Shown: positions 7,701 through 14,946, numbered from the stretch's first letter. The stretch is 14,982 nt of DNA from JANYHY01 sp043784605 (GCA_043784605.1 JAYVYD010000133.1:1-14982), one strand, 5' to 3'. Notes: generated by a model not told the origin, from the letters alone. A program made the numbers and translations.

Positions 7701-10140
7701 AGGCGACGCAGGGAGCGTGGTCACGCTTATCGAGAAAGAGCTGCCTATCGCCGAAGGCAACATGGCCAAGGCCCGATTGCACGCCGAGCTCGCCAAGCTT
7801 TATCGCAATCCGCTGAAGGAGGATCAAAAAGCCGAGGCGTCCGCGAAGACCGCGGCGGAGCTCGACCCGACGAACGCCGATGCGCAGGTGGTGCTCGGCG
7901 ATCTCGCGTTCGAGGCCGGACGCTTTCTCGAGGCGTCGAAGTCTTACGAGTCGCTCGTCTCTCGCACCACGGTGCTCGCGAAAGAGGACGGCATACGCGT
8001 GCTCATTCGCTTCATCGAAACGCAGGGCAAACTCAAGTCACCGTCGTCGCCCGTGCTGCCGGGCTCCTCTCCCGATGTGTCTCGGCCGAGCGTGCCCGAC
8101 ACCGGCGTTCGCATGAGCATCATTGCACCGCCGAACCCTCGCGTGCTCGCTGCCGTAGAGGCACTGCAACGGTTGGCGCCTGGTGATATCGACACCGCAT
8201 CGCGCGCGGCCAAGGCCGTCTTCGAGCACGGCGAGCCCTCGATGGCCCGCAAGATGTATGAGGAGCTGCTCGACAAAGTCGGCGCGAAGATGGTGGGCAG
8301 CGATCGCGCCGAAGCGCTCTACGGCCTTGGCGAGAGCGCGCGTCGCACGGGCGACCTAGACGGCGCGATCAAGCCGCTCAAGGCAGCCGAAGAGGCAGAC
8401 GCGTCCAACCCGCTCCCGGTCCGCGCTCTCGCGAAAGTGTACGAGGCGAAGGGCGATTGGAAAGAGGCGGTGAAGGCCAAGCGCCGTCGCCTCGAGATGG
8501 CCGCCGGGCCAGAGCGCTTCGAGCTGTTCTTGGAGATCGGCGACATCGAGTCGCAGAAGCTCTCGGACCGCGCGGGCGCGAGCAAGAGCTACGTCGCAGC
8601 GCTCGAGGAGCGCCCCGATGATCGCAAGCTGCTCACCCGCTTGATGCAGCTGTACAGCGAAGAGAAAGACTGGACCAAGCTGGTCGAGGTCGTGCTCCGC
8701 CTCGCGGACTTCGTCGAGGACCCCAAGCAGCGCGCGAAATACATGCACACTGCAGCCATCGTGTCGTCGCGGCAGATCGGCGATCTCGACAGCGCGATCA
8801 CGTACTACGACCGCGCGCTCGAGTTCGACCCGACGCTCACCAAGGCCCTCGACGAGGCGCTGGAGCTCCGCAAGCAGAAGGCCGATCACGACGGCGTCGA
8901 GCGGCTGCTCAAGGTGCAGCTCGAACAAGCCAAGAACGCGCAGGACCGCGAGAAGCTCCCGAAGATCCTCGATCAGCTCGGCAAGCTCTACGAGAAATTT
9001 CTGAACGAGCCGGAGATGGCGATCGACGCGTACGAGGCAGCGCAAGCGTTCGACCCCGACAACAAGGAGCGCAGCGAAATACTCGCAGAGCTCTACGCGA
9101 GCGACGTCACGCAGTACCTCGACAAGGCGGTCAAGGCGCAGGCGCAGATCCTCAAGCGCAACCCGTACCGCGTCGAGAGCTACAAGCTTTTGCGCAGGCT
9201 CTACACGGAGGGCAAGCGCCCGGATCCCGCATGGTGTTTGTGCCAAGCGCTCGCGGTGCTCAACCTCGCCGAGCCGGACGAGGAGCGCTTCTATCGTCGC
9301 CACAAAGCAGAGAACGCCGCGCCCGCGCAGTCCGCGTTCACCGAGGAAGACTGGACGAGCCGACTCGCGCACCAAGATCTCGATCCCCTCGTGACCCGCA
9401 TCTTCGCGCTCGTTCAACAGACCATCATCCACGCGCGCACACAGACGCTCGAGGCGCAGGGGTTGGATCCTCGCTACGCGATCGATCTCTCTCTGCACCC
9501 GTACCCGGTCTCGCAGACGCTCTATTACGTGCAGGGCGTGCTCGGCTTCCCAGCGCCGCTCGTGTTCCAGAACCCGAACGATCCGGGCGGTCTCGGCTTC
9601 GTGCACGCGCACACTCCCGCGCTCGTGCTCGGTCGCGTCGCGTTCGAGGCTTCGGTCTCCACGCAGCAGATGGCGTTCATCGCCGGAAGGCACCTCACGT
9701 ACTACCGCCCTGGCTACTACGTGCGTCACCTCGTCCCGACGGGCACCGGCCTCAAGGCTTGGCTCTTCGCGGCGATCAAGATGAGCGTGCCGCAGTTCCC
9801 GATCTCGGCAGATTTGCAGGGCCCCGTCACCGAGGCGATGCAAGCGATGCAAGCCATGTCGCCCGCCGACAAGGAGCGCCTCGCGAGCGTCGTCAGCAAA
9901 CTCATTCAAAGCGGAGGCGCGCTCGACCTCAAGAAGTGGGTCTCCGCGGTGGACTTCACGGCAGACCGCGCCGGCTTCGTCCTCGCGCACGATCTCTCTC
10001 TCTCCACCGAAGTCATGCGAGCGACCGAAGACGGCGCGAGCGTGCCGTCCAAAGAGCGTATGAAAGAGATCGTGCTATTTAGTGTGAGCGAAGATTACTT
10101 TGGCTTGCGCGATAAGTTGGCAATCACCATCGAGTCGTGA
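4735..10140 (+). CDS. Giant kinase-fold/TPR protein with degenerate peptidase-like C-terminus
   Basis: An 1801-residue soluble protein with no signal peptide. Residues 1-90 are helical and unassigned. Residues about 97-365 have a Ser/Thr kinase fold: Lys125, HGDLK (217-221), DFG (241-243), APE (271-273), D285/F289 and R351. Several motifs are altered: the glycine loop reads KLSPTDMG, the alphaC Glu position appears to be Ala144, and the catalytic-loop Asn is His224. Residues about 430-1480 form 13 to 14 helical units of 71-73 residues, each probably a pair of TPR hairpins, with a Pro/Ser-rich linker at about 1100-1135. The last 300 residues resemble an M48 peptidase domain, with RHLTY (1652-1656) where HExxH should be and DFTADRAG (1740-1747) where ExxxD lies. 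It is probably a signalling scaffold, perhaps a pseudokinase. The start is supported because the helical N-terminus begins directly at the first Met. A 78-nt gap separates it from the next genes. Confidence 0.93.
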   Translation: MTATIDILRGELERLYSLEEMTNMSQALLGLAPEVVGGQTAKASFARALTERLAEREQLEALLDIIFVSKKEIDPRVRDVAALMGEAELATGEAFGPFVIDRKLSPTDMGIVYLAKRDGAIHMLKTLRREASRDLRAVHRFLTANRLVATVKSDGLPKHIDAGEINGTFFVSYENIDAQPLTARFARTGPSHVNELRPILRGILEPLAAMHKAQLVHGDLKMDHVLVARGEGSASKIILIDFGGDRLRPRMAGANGSYGFLAVFGSPKTIAPEQVRGKAADARTDLYAFGAMVYELLSGKPVFPNENPTDAAFAHLSTPPEPPSAKAPRGWITKEVDAFVLSLLSKDPAQRPKDAQALLEIIDGIGKPVQQKTPTTLMAQDKVDELVDSLVASPNDHEAAMALERAVDQVAEPARIAEAFSLAADQLEVKSDDDKETKKSLLFRAARIYEHQKDKARTEDMYALIIDVDDTDEVALVALEEVRKSQGKFAEVVELLLGRADKARAGEPRARIMAEIGRITTHDLEDVEQGLIAYTQALCELPSSSEIASEIERIAGSNVARWNEVLSTVTDTIKGDVPQTEKNRLLAYCGRWYDQKVSRADMALMAFQQILVSEPASDLALEGLTAIYRKAQQWPELAQILSSRADAAGSSPRGRDLRYEAADIFDQKIGDTKKARDLYGAILSDDPGHAKSGEALGRIAEASGDYKTLVGLLERRADARGGQERIDVIVKIAETYEDHLSDLNEAMRRYEAVLALDPKHLGALKGLDRIFNRTNRYRELLDVLERQITVAATPRQKINLYDRIAALYDEEFLDHEKASAALEEILKVDATHDGALTGLARHYRAQGKWEDVIGIYERHGSVAATPERKMELLLQRARTLADQVGSPERAMRAYEELLELQPGHGPALEALASLKEMSGDANAALGAIEALAAKAATPEAKADQWVRAAKLLESRGDRDGAIERYKAALEANPKDLSAAAALRAAYAARGDAGSVVTLIEKELPIAEGNMAKARLHAELAKLYRNPLKEDQKAEASAKTAAELDPTNADAQVVLGDLAFEAGRFLEASKSYESLVSRTTVLAKEDGIRVLIRFIETQGKLKSPSSPVLPGSSPDVSRPSVPDTGVRMSIIAPPNPRVLAAVEALQRLAPGDIDTASRAAKAVFEHGEPSMARKMYEELLDKVGAKMVGSDRAEALYGLGESARRTGDLDGAIKPLKAAEEADASNPLPVRALAKVYEAKGDWKEAVKAKRRRLEMAAGPERFELFLEIGDIESQKLSDRAGASKSYVAALEERPDDRKLLTRLMQLYSEEKDWTKLVEVVLRLADFVEDPKQRAKYMHTAAIVSSRQIGDLDSAITYYDRALEFDPTLTKALDEALELRKQKADHDGVERLLKVQLEQAKNAQDREKLPKILDQLGKLYEKFLNEPEMAIDAYEAAQAFDPDNKERSEILAELYASDVTQYLDKAVKAQAQILKRNPYRVESYKLLRRLYTEGKRPDPAWCLCQALAVLNLAEPDEERFYRRHKAENAAPAQSAFTEEDWTSRLAHQDLDPLVTRIFALVQQTIIHARTQTLEAQGLDPRYAIDLSLHPYPVSQTLYYVQGVLGFPAPLVFQNPNDPGGLGFVHAHTPALVLGRVAFEASVSTQQMAFIAGRHLTYYRPGYYVRHLVPTGTGLKAWLFAAIKMSVPQFPISADLQGPVTEAMQAMQAMSPADKERLASVVSKLIQSGGALDLKKWVSAVDFTADRAGFVLAHDLSLSTEVMRATEDGASVPSKERMKEIVLFSVSEDYFGLRDKLAITIES

Positions 10141-10186
10141 CGGCTGCACGAACTGTCGTCGCCCCCGGCGAACGCAACGACTACGT

Positions 10187-10203
10187 GGTGGGCTCCGCCC
10201 GCC
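10187..10203 (+). other. Short GC-rich hairpin before the lipoprotein gene
   Basis: GGTGGGC and GCCCGCC form a 7-bp stem with one G-U pair and a 3-nt loop, ending 6 nt before the ribosome-binding site of the next gene. It has no T-run, so it is not a convincing terminator. It could lower expression or protect a processed 5' end. Confidence 0.3.
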
Positions 10204-10218
10204 CCAAATGGAGATCAG

Positions 10219-10986
10219 ATGAAGAACGCACTTTTCCTTGGCGCTTTGTTGGTGGCTTGCAGCTCGACGCCCGCGACGAACAACCCAGTCGACGGTGGCC
10301 TGGGCGGTGACACGAGCAACCCGAACAACGCCACGCTGAAGGGGAAGATCGTCGGCTTCGGCGCCGGCTCGCCGATCAAGGGCGCGACGGTCACCATCGG
10401 CACCTCGAGCGCGACGACCGACGAAAAAGGACTCTGGTCACTCAGCGTCACGAAAGCCTCGCCCGTCGCCATGACCGTGACGAACCCCGGCTACGTGAAG
10501 CTCCTCGAGCAAGAGATGATCGTCTCCGGCGACAGTGATCGCGGTGAGACGAGCTTCGTCCCCTCGGGCACGCAGCAGCTCCTCGAGGCGACGCTCACCG
10601 GAATCGATCCGACGCTCGCCGTCGTCTCCTTCCGAGTCTACGCACGCGGCGGCGGTTGCCCCACGGCGCAGGGTTCCACGGTCGCCTTCGCGACGCCCGG
10701 CAGCGAGAAATTGCTCTACTTCGCGGCGTCGGGCTTCCCCGATCCGGGTCAGACGTCGGTCATCGACGGCAAGACGCCGAGCGGCATTTTTTACAACGTC
10801 CCAGTGGGAGCGGCGATCAAACTCAAGGTGACCCCGCCCATGGGTTGCAAGCAGTCGACCTTCCCCATCGCGGACCTCACCATCCCGACGATCACATACA
10901 CCGGCAACGTCAACAGCGAGGCGGGTGATCCGCCGCCGGCCGGCAGCAAAGCCGCTGCATCGTTCATCCGCATCTACATCGAATAG
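10219..10986 (+). CDS. Lipoprotein with carboxypeptidase-regulatory-like beta domain
   Basis: A 255-residue secreted lipoprotein. It has a short signal peptide with lipobox LVAC, so Cys14 would be the lipidated residue. The next residue is Ser, which in the classical rule favours the outer membrane. A Gly/Asn/Pro-rich linker follows (about 20-37). Residues about 39-95 look like a carboxypeptidase-regulatory-like or PEGA-type beta sandwich, with a KGATVTIGT strand and a TTDEKGLWSLSV turn. The rest is beta-rich and unassigned, with two cysteines (147 and 210) that could form a disulfide. GGAG lies 5 nt before the ATG, a good ribosome-binding site. It is 78 nt after the giant TPR gene and 3 nt before the sulfatase-like gene, so it probably heads or continues an operon. 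No specific function can be assigned. Confidence 0.88.
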   Translation: MKNALFLGALLVACSSTPATNNPVDGGLGGDTSNPNNATLKGKIVGFGAGSPIKGATVTIGTSSATTDEKGLWSLSVTKASPVAMTVTNPGYVKLLEQEMIVSGDSDRGETSFVPSGTQQLLEATLTGIDPTLAVVSFRVYARGGGCPTAQGSTVAFATPGSEKLLYFAASGFPDPGQTSVIDGKTPSGIFYNVPVGAAIKLKVTPPMGCKQSTFPIADLTIPTITYTGNVNSEAGDPPPAGSKAAASFIRIYIE

Positions 10987-10989
10987 TCG

Positions 10990-12324
10990 TTGCGAAGACT
11001 CGTTCTCGTTTGTGCCGCGCTCGCCTCGTGCAAGTGCGGTGAGTCGGCCCCTGTCGTAAGTGGGCAAGACGCGGCGCCCTTGATCGTTGACTCGTCAGTC
11101 GTTGATGTGTCACCGATCAAGGCGACGCGCCCGCCCGCGGACCTCGACGTGATCTTGATCACGATCGACTGCCTGCGTGCGGACATGCCGTGGAACGGCT
11201 ACGCGCGCCCGATCGCACCGAGGCTCACGGAGCTCGAGACCCGGTCCGTGGACTATACGCACGCCTACTCGATTAGCTCGTACACCTCGATGAGCCTCGG
11301 CGGTCTGCTTGGCGGAAAGCTGCCGGGCGAGCTCACGCGAGACGGCTACTTCTTCGGCCTCTACGCGGACAAAAACCTGCTCTTCCCCGAGGTGCTCCAC
11401 GACGCTGGCGTGCGCACGATGACCGGCCACGCGCACGGCTACTTCAATGGCGCTGGCTTCAAGCAGGGCTTCGACGCGTTCGAGGTCGTGGCCGACTTGA
11501 AGTGGAGCAACACGACAGACGACAACATCACTTCACCGCAGCTCGAGGCGATAGCGGAGAAGCAGCTCGGCGACCCGCTGAACGACTCGAACCGATTCTT
11601 CGCCTGGTACCACTTCACCGATCCGCACGACGGCTACAAGCCGCACGAAGGCATCTCGTACGGTCCGAAGGCGCGCGACTACTACGATGGCGAGGTCACG
11701 TTCACAGATCAGTACATCGGCAAGCTCCTCGATTTCATCGCGCAAAAATCGTGGGGCAAGCGCACCGCCATCATCGTGAGCGCGGACCACGGTGAGGCGT
11801 TCGGCGAGCACAAGCAGTTCGTGCACGGCTTCGAGCTCTGGGAGAACCTCGTACGCGTACCGCTACTCGTCGTGGTGCCCGGCGCGAATCACGCTCGCAT
11901 CGAGCATCCCGTGAGCGCGATCGATCTCGCGCCGACGATCTTGGACCTCTTCGGGCTCCCGCCGCAGCCGGGCTTCGAGGGTCGGAGCCTCGTTCCGGAA
12001 CTCTTCGGCGTCGCGGACGCGATGGAAGACGGTCGCCTCGTGGCGATCGATCTCCCGCAGACCAGCGACAACGACAAGCGACGCGCGATCGTCTTCGGCA
12101 GGTACAAGCTCATCGCGTTTGGGATTACCGAGTACATGCAGGTGTTCGACCTCGAGGCGGACGCCGAGGAGCTGAAGCCGATCACCAGCGGTGACGTCTA
12201 CGACGACATGGTGAAGCGCTTTCGTTCGTTCGAAAAGACTATCGTCGACGTCCCGCCGACCTCGTGCAAAGAGGGCTGCTTGAACGGCGCGTACAACAAA
12301 CCGAAGGATGCTGGAGCAAAATAA
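10990..12324 (+). CDS. Lipoprotein of the sulfatase/alkaline phosphatase superfamily
   Basis: A 444-residue envelope-anchored hydrolase or transferase of the PF00884 type. The TTG at 10990 is the only sensible start: the preceding in-frame codon but one is the TAG of the upstream gene, and this start gives a signal peptide with lipobox LASC and Cys14. Metal-site motifs are present: ITIDCLRAD (Asp60), HFTDPHDGY (His208, His213), SADHGEAFGEH (Asp266, His267, His274). At the nucleophile, where sulfatases have CxPSR, the sequence is YTSMSLGGLLGG, which aligns Thr99 with the Cys and lacks Pro and Arg. A formylglycine sulfatase is therefore unlikely, and a Thr-based phosphoester hydrolase or phospho-transferase is more plausible. 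The substrate is unknown. No Shine-Dalgarno is visible, so translation is probably coupled to the gene 3 nt upstream. Confidence 0.9.
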   Translation: MRRLVLVCAALASCKCGESAPVVSGQDAAPLIVDSSVVDVSPIKATRPPADLDVILITIDCLRADMPWNGYARPIAPRLTELETRSVDYTHAYSISSYTSMSLGGLLGGKLPGELTRDGYFFGLYADKNLLFPEVLHDAGVRTMTGHAHGYFNGAGFKQGFDAFEVVADLKWSNTTDDNITSPQLEAIAEKQLGDPLNDSNRFFAWYHFTDPHDGYKPHEGISYGPKARDYYDGEVTFTDQYIGKLLDFIAQKSWGKRTAIIVSADHGEAFGEHKQFVHGFELWENLVRVPLLVVVPGANHARIEHPVSAIDLAPTILDLFGLPPQPGFEGRSLVPELFGVADAMEDGRLVAIDLPQTSDNDKRRAIVFGRYKLIAFGITEYMQVFDLEADAEELKPITSGDVYDDMVKRFRSFEKTIVDVPPTSCKEGCLNGAYNKPKDAGAK

Positions 12325-13055
12325 TGCGGATCGAGATCGTGCCTTATCTCAAGGACAACTATGGATACTTGGTCGTCTGCGACAAGACGAACGCTTGCGC
12401 GATTGTCGACGCGGGAGAGGCCGCGCCCATCCTCGCGGCCGTCGCCAAGAGCGGACTCTCTCCGAGCGTGATCTGGTCCACGCACCATCACCCCGATCAC
12501 ACGGGTGCGAACGAAGAAGTCGCAGAAGCCCTGAAAATAAAGGAAATCGTCGCGCACACGTCGGACCGCGGCAGAGTCCCCGGTCAGACGCGCGAGCTGC
12601 GTGACGGAGAGGAGTTCTCGTTCGGGAGCCTCGCCATTCGCGCTCTCCATGTGCCCGGCCACACGATGGGCGCGGTCGCATATTTCGTTTCCGATGGAGT
12701 CGATCGCGCGGTCTTCACAGGTGACACGCTCTTCGTCGCCGGGTGCGGCAGGCTCTTCGAAGGTACTCCCGACGACATGTTCACCTCGATGCGCGAGCTC
12801 GCCGAGCTGCCGGGAGACACGCGTGTGTACTGCGGTCACGAATATACTGAAGCGAATCTGCGCTTCGCCGCAAATGTGGAGCCGAACAACGCGGCGGTGA
12901 GCGCCGCAATCGCGCTCGCGAAGACCAAGAGAGCAGGGGGCGCCCCGACGGTGCCGTCGACGATCGCCGACGAGCTAGCGACCAATCCGTTCATGCGGGC
13001 CAAAGACGCGGTGGAGCTGGGTCAGCGCCGCGGACGCAAAGACACGTTCAGGTAA
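12324..13055 (+). CDS. gloB: Metallo-beta-lactamase-fold hydrolase, glyoxalase II type
   Basis: Hydroxyacylglutathione hydrolase-like enzyme, which would cleave S-D-lactoylglutathione or a related thioester in the second step of methylglyoxal detoxification in the cytoplasm. The 243 residues hold the binuclear metal site: THHHPDH (His54, His56, Asp58, His59), His113 in GHTMG, Asp134 in FTGDTLFVAGCGRLFEG, and His172 in CGHEYT. The C-terminal segment PSTIADELATNPFMR is typical of the glyoxalase II helical domain. The ATG at 12324 overlaps the previous stop by one base (TAATG), and GGAG lies 7 nt upstream. The frame is open further upstream to 12264, but that part is the end of the preceding gene. 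Many myxobacteria are not known for glutathione, so another thiol is possible. Confidence 0.95.
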   Translation: MRIEIVPYLKDNYGYLVVCDKTNACAIVDAGEAAPILAAVAKSGLSPSVIWSTHHHPDHTGANEEVAEALKIKEIVAHTSDRGRVPGQTRELRDGEEFSFGSLAIRALHVPGHTMGAVAYFVSDGVDRAVFTGDTLFVAGCGRLFEGTPDDMFTSMRELAELPGDTRVYCGHEYTEANLRFAANVEPNNAAVSAAIALAKTKRAGGAPTVPSTIADELATNPFMRAKDAVELGQRRGRKDTFR

Positions 13056-13070
13056 GACGGGCCCGCGAGC

Positions 13071-14264
13071 TCACTCCTCGCCGCCGCTGTCGACGTACTG
13101 CTGGATCGCGACGCGCTCCTTCTCCAGGAACGGATCGATGATCGACGACAAGCGCGGGTGCTCCACCCAGTGTGCGGAGTGAGTGAGGGTGGGGATGAAC
13201 CCGCGCGGCCTCTTGTGCTCTCCACCGGCGCCGGGCTCGAACGCCTCGAGGCCATGCGCAATCGCGTGGCGGACGCCGTGGTAGTAGCAGACGTTGAAGT
13301 GCAAGAAGGGCATCTCCACGCGGCCGCCCCAGTAGCGTCCGTAGAGCCGCTTGCCCTTCTGAACGTTGAACGCGCCGGCGATGGGTGCGCCGTCTTTGCT
13401 CGCTACTACCCACGCCAAATTTCGTTTGAAGCGAGAGGCGATGAGCTCGAAGAACGGGCGATTCAAGTACCGCCTCCCCCAGCTGAACTTGTCGACCGTG
13501 GTCAAATAGAAGTCGTACATCGCGTCAGTCATCTCGGGCGTGATGCGCTCCGGTGAGAGCGTCTCTACAAAAACGCCGTCTTTTTCGGCCTGAGAGGACT
13601 CACGCTTGATCTGGTGGCGACGCTTGCTGTTGAAAGTCGCCAAGAAGTCTTCCCATGTCGCGTAGCCCGCGTTGTGCCAGTGGTACTGCACGCCGAGCCG
13701 TCGCATGTAACCGGCGGCCTCCCACTGCGCTGCCTCTTTGTCTCTTGGAAAGAGCACGTGCGCGCCGTGTGCGCCGAGCTTCCCCGCGACGTCGATGGCC
13801 GCGCGCGCGACCATGTTCGTGAGCCCGTCGCGGTCCTCTCCGATGGCGACGAGCACGCGCTCTCCCGTGACCGGCGAGAACGGCACTGCCATGATGAGCT
13901 TCGGGTAGTACGGCACGCGCATGCGCTGAGCGAGGTCTGCCCAGCTCCAGTCGAAGACGAACTCGCCTTCGCTGTTTCCTTTGATGTACGCGGGCGCGGC
14001 GGCGATGAGCTTGTCTTGGCGGTAGATCGCGAAGTGGCTCGCGAGCCAACCGCTCGCGTGCCTCGTCGGGCCGGCGCCGACCTCGGTCTCGCCCGATGTC
14101 TTGGAGCGCGAAGAGCCGACGCAGCCGGACTCCTCGAGACAGTCGAGCCAATCGTGCTCGACGAAAGGAGAACCATCGGGTCCGACGAGCGCATCCCAAT
14201 CGTCCTTGGGGATGTCCGAGATCGAGTGGATGACGCGTAGTTCGAGTGTCTCTTGACTGGTCAA
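13071..14264 (-). CDS. FemAB-like GNAT-fold protein, COG3146/DUF482 family
   Basis: A 397-residue cytoplasmic protein of the COG3146 (PF04339, peptidogalycan biosynthesis/FemAB-like) family, predicted to be an acyl or aminoacyl transferase; no substrate is established. Family signatures are clear: SPFVEHDWLDCLEESG (32-47), YIKGNSEGEFVFDWSWAD (93-110), YYPKL with PFSPVTGER (119-136), WHNAGY (196-201), the basic FNSKRRHQIKRE (211-222), LYGRYWG (307-313), HFNVCYYHG (322-330) and GEHKRPRGF (348-356). Residues about 50-70 look like an extra loop compared with the usual family pattern. The start is TTG at 14264, whose bases overlap the upstream stop as TTGA. No ATG occurs nearby and the family N-terminus fits. 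It is convergent with gloB, 15 nt apart, and cotranscribed with the gene upstream. Confidence 0.92.
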   Translation of the reverse strand: MTSQETLELRVIHSISDIPKDDWDALVGPDGSPFVEHDWLDCLEESGCVGSSRSKTSGETEVGAGPTRHASGWLASHFAIYRQDKLIAAAPAYIKGNSEGEFVFDWSWADLAQRMRVPYYPKLIMAVPFSPVTGERVLVAIGEDRDGLTNMVARAAIDVAGKLGAHGAHVLFPRDKEAAQWEAAGYMRRLGVQYHWHNAGYATWEDFLATFNSKRRHQIKRESSQAEKDGVFVETLSPERITPEMTDAMYDFYLTTVDKFSWGRRYLNRPFFELIASRFKRNLAWVVASKDGAPIAGAFNVQKGKRLYGRYWGGRVEMPFLHFNVCYYHGVRHAIAHGLEAFEPGAGGEHKRPRGFIPTLTHSAHWVEHPRLSSIIDPFLEKERVAIQQYVDSGGEE

Positions 14265-14893
14265 GCGCTCGGCGAATCCTCTCGAACGAGCACGAACCAG
14301 GCATCCATCCACTTGCCGCCCTTCATCGCGCGGCCGATCGAGACGTGGTCGGAGAGCCCACGCATCACGTCGACCATGCCCGCATAAACGAAGCGACCGA
14401 GCTTGGCCTCGTTGGGGATGATCTCGGGCCACGAGTCCGGCTTGGCCGTCGGGACTTTCCGGTAGTCGATGTCGATCTCGCCGTCCGTCGCGTCGCGGCC
14501 CTCCGGCACGTGCACGCAGAAGTAACCCGGACCGATGAACGGCATGACTTGCATCGACGACACCGCGGAGCTCTCGTTGTAACCCCAGAGCTCTGCCTTT
14601 GTGTCGCCGGCCTTTTCCTTGGGCTTACAGAAGCGCTTCTGGAAGTACGAAAACGCCGGGAGTGAGTTCTTGCCTTCGTGGATGACGGGCATGAGCGCGT
14701 CGTTCGTGGTCGGCACGAAGTAGTCGAGCGTCAGCGGCATGTGGCCCTTGATGGCCTCGTAAAGCCGAGACTGCTCGCGCTTGCCCCAGCGCCGCACGGT
14801 CTCCACGCGCCCCACGTGCCCGAGGCCGTCGAGGACCTCCGCGAGTCGAGGAACGTCGATGCCATCGCCTTCGAAGAAAGAATCGAGGTGCAT
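14261..14893 (-). CDS. Conserved-looking hypothetical protein
   Basis: A 210-residue protein that I do not recognise. It has no signal peptide or membrane segment and looks like a soluble mixed alpha/beta protein. Visible segments are a charged helical N-terminus (about 12-50), a central aromatic stretch FVPTTNDALMPVIHEGK (about 59-75), a Gly/Phe-rich part MPFIGPGYFCVHVPEG (about 116-131) and a C-terminal KWMDAWFVLVRE. Coding is supported by third-position G/C bias and by the exact TTGA overlap with the COG3146 gene, which suggests coupled translation and a shared pathway. The ATG at 14893 has no clear ribosome-binding site. The 89 nt upstream to the window edge hold only a small inverted repeat and no convincing promoter. 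Confidence 0.82.
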   Translation of the reverse strand: MHLDSFFEGDGIDVPRLAEVLDGLGHVGRVETVRRWGKREQSRLYEAIKGHMPLTLDYFVPTTNDALMPVIHEGKNSLPAFSYFQKRFCKPKEKAGDTKAELWGYNESSAVSSMQVMPFIGPGYFCVHVPEGRDATDGEIDIDYRKVPTAKPDSWPEIIPNEAKLGRFVYAGMVDVMRGLSDHVSIGRAMKGGKWMDAWFVLVREDSPSA

Positions 14894-14946
14894 CTGACGC
14901 TATGTAGTGCACGAAGGGCGATTCGAAAAGACTCGGGTCGCATGAA

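Noticed and set aside
8356..9990. Long minus-strand open frame opposite the giant TPR gene
   Set aside because: The product is low-complexity Arg/Leu/Glu/Val-rich with no domain. The opposite strand carries a regular TPR pattern.
14265..14432. A 56-residue N-terminal extension of the COG3146 protein from an ATG at 14432
   Set aside because: It is an out-of-frame shadow of the upstream gene. The TTG at 14264 gives the family N-terminus and a TTGA overlap.
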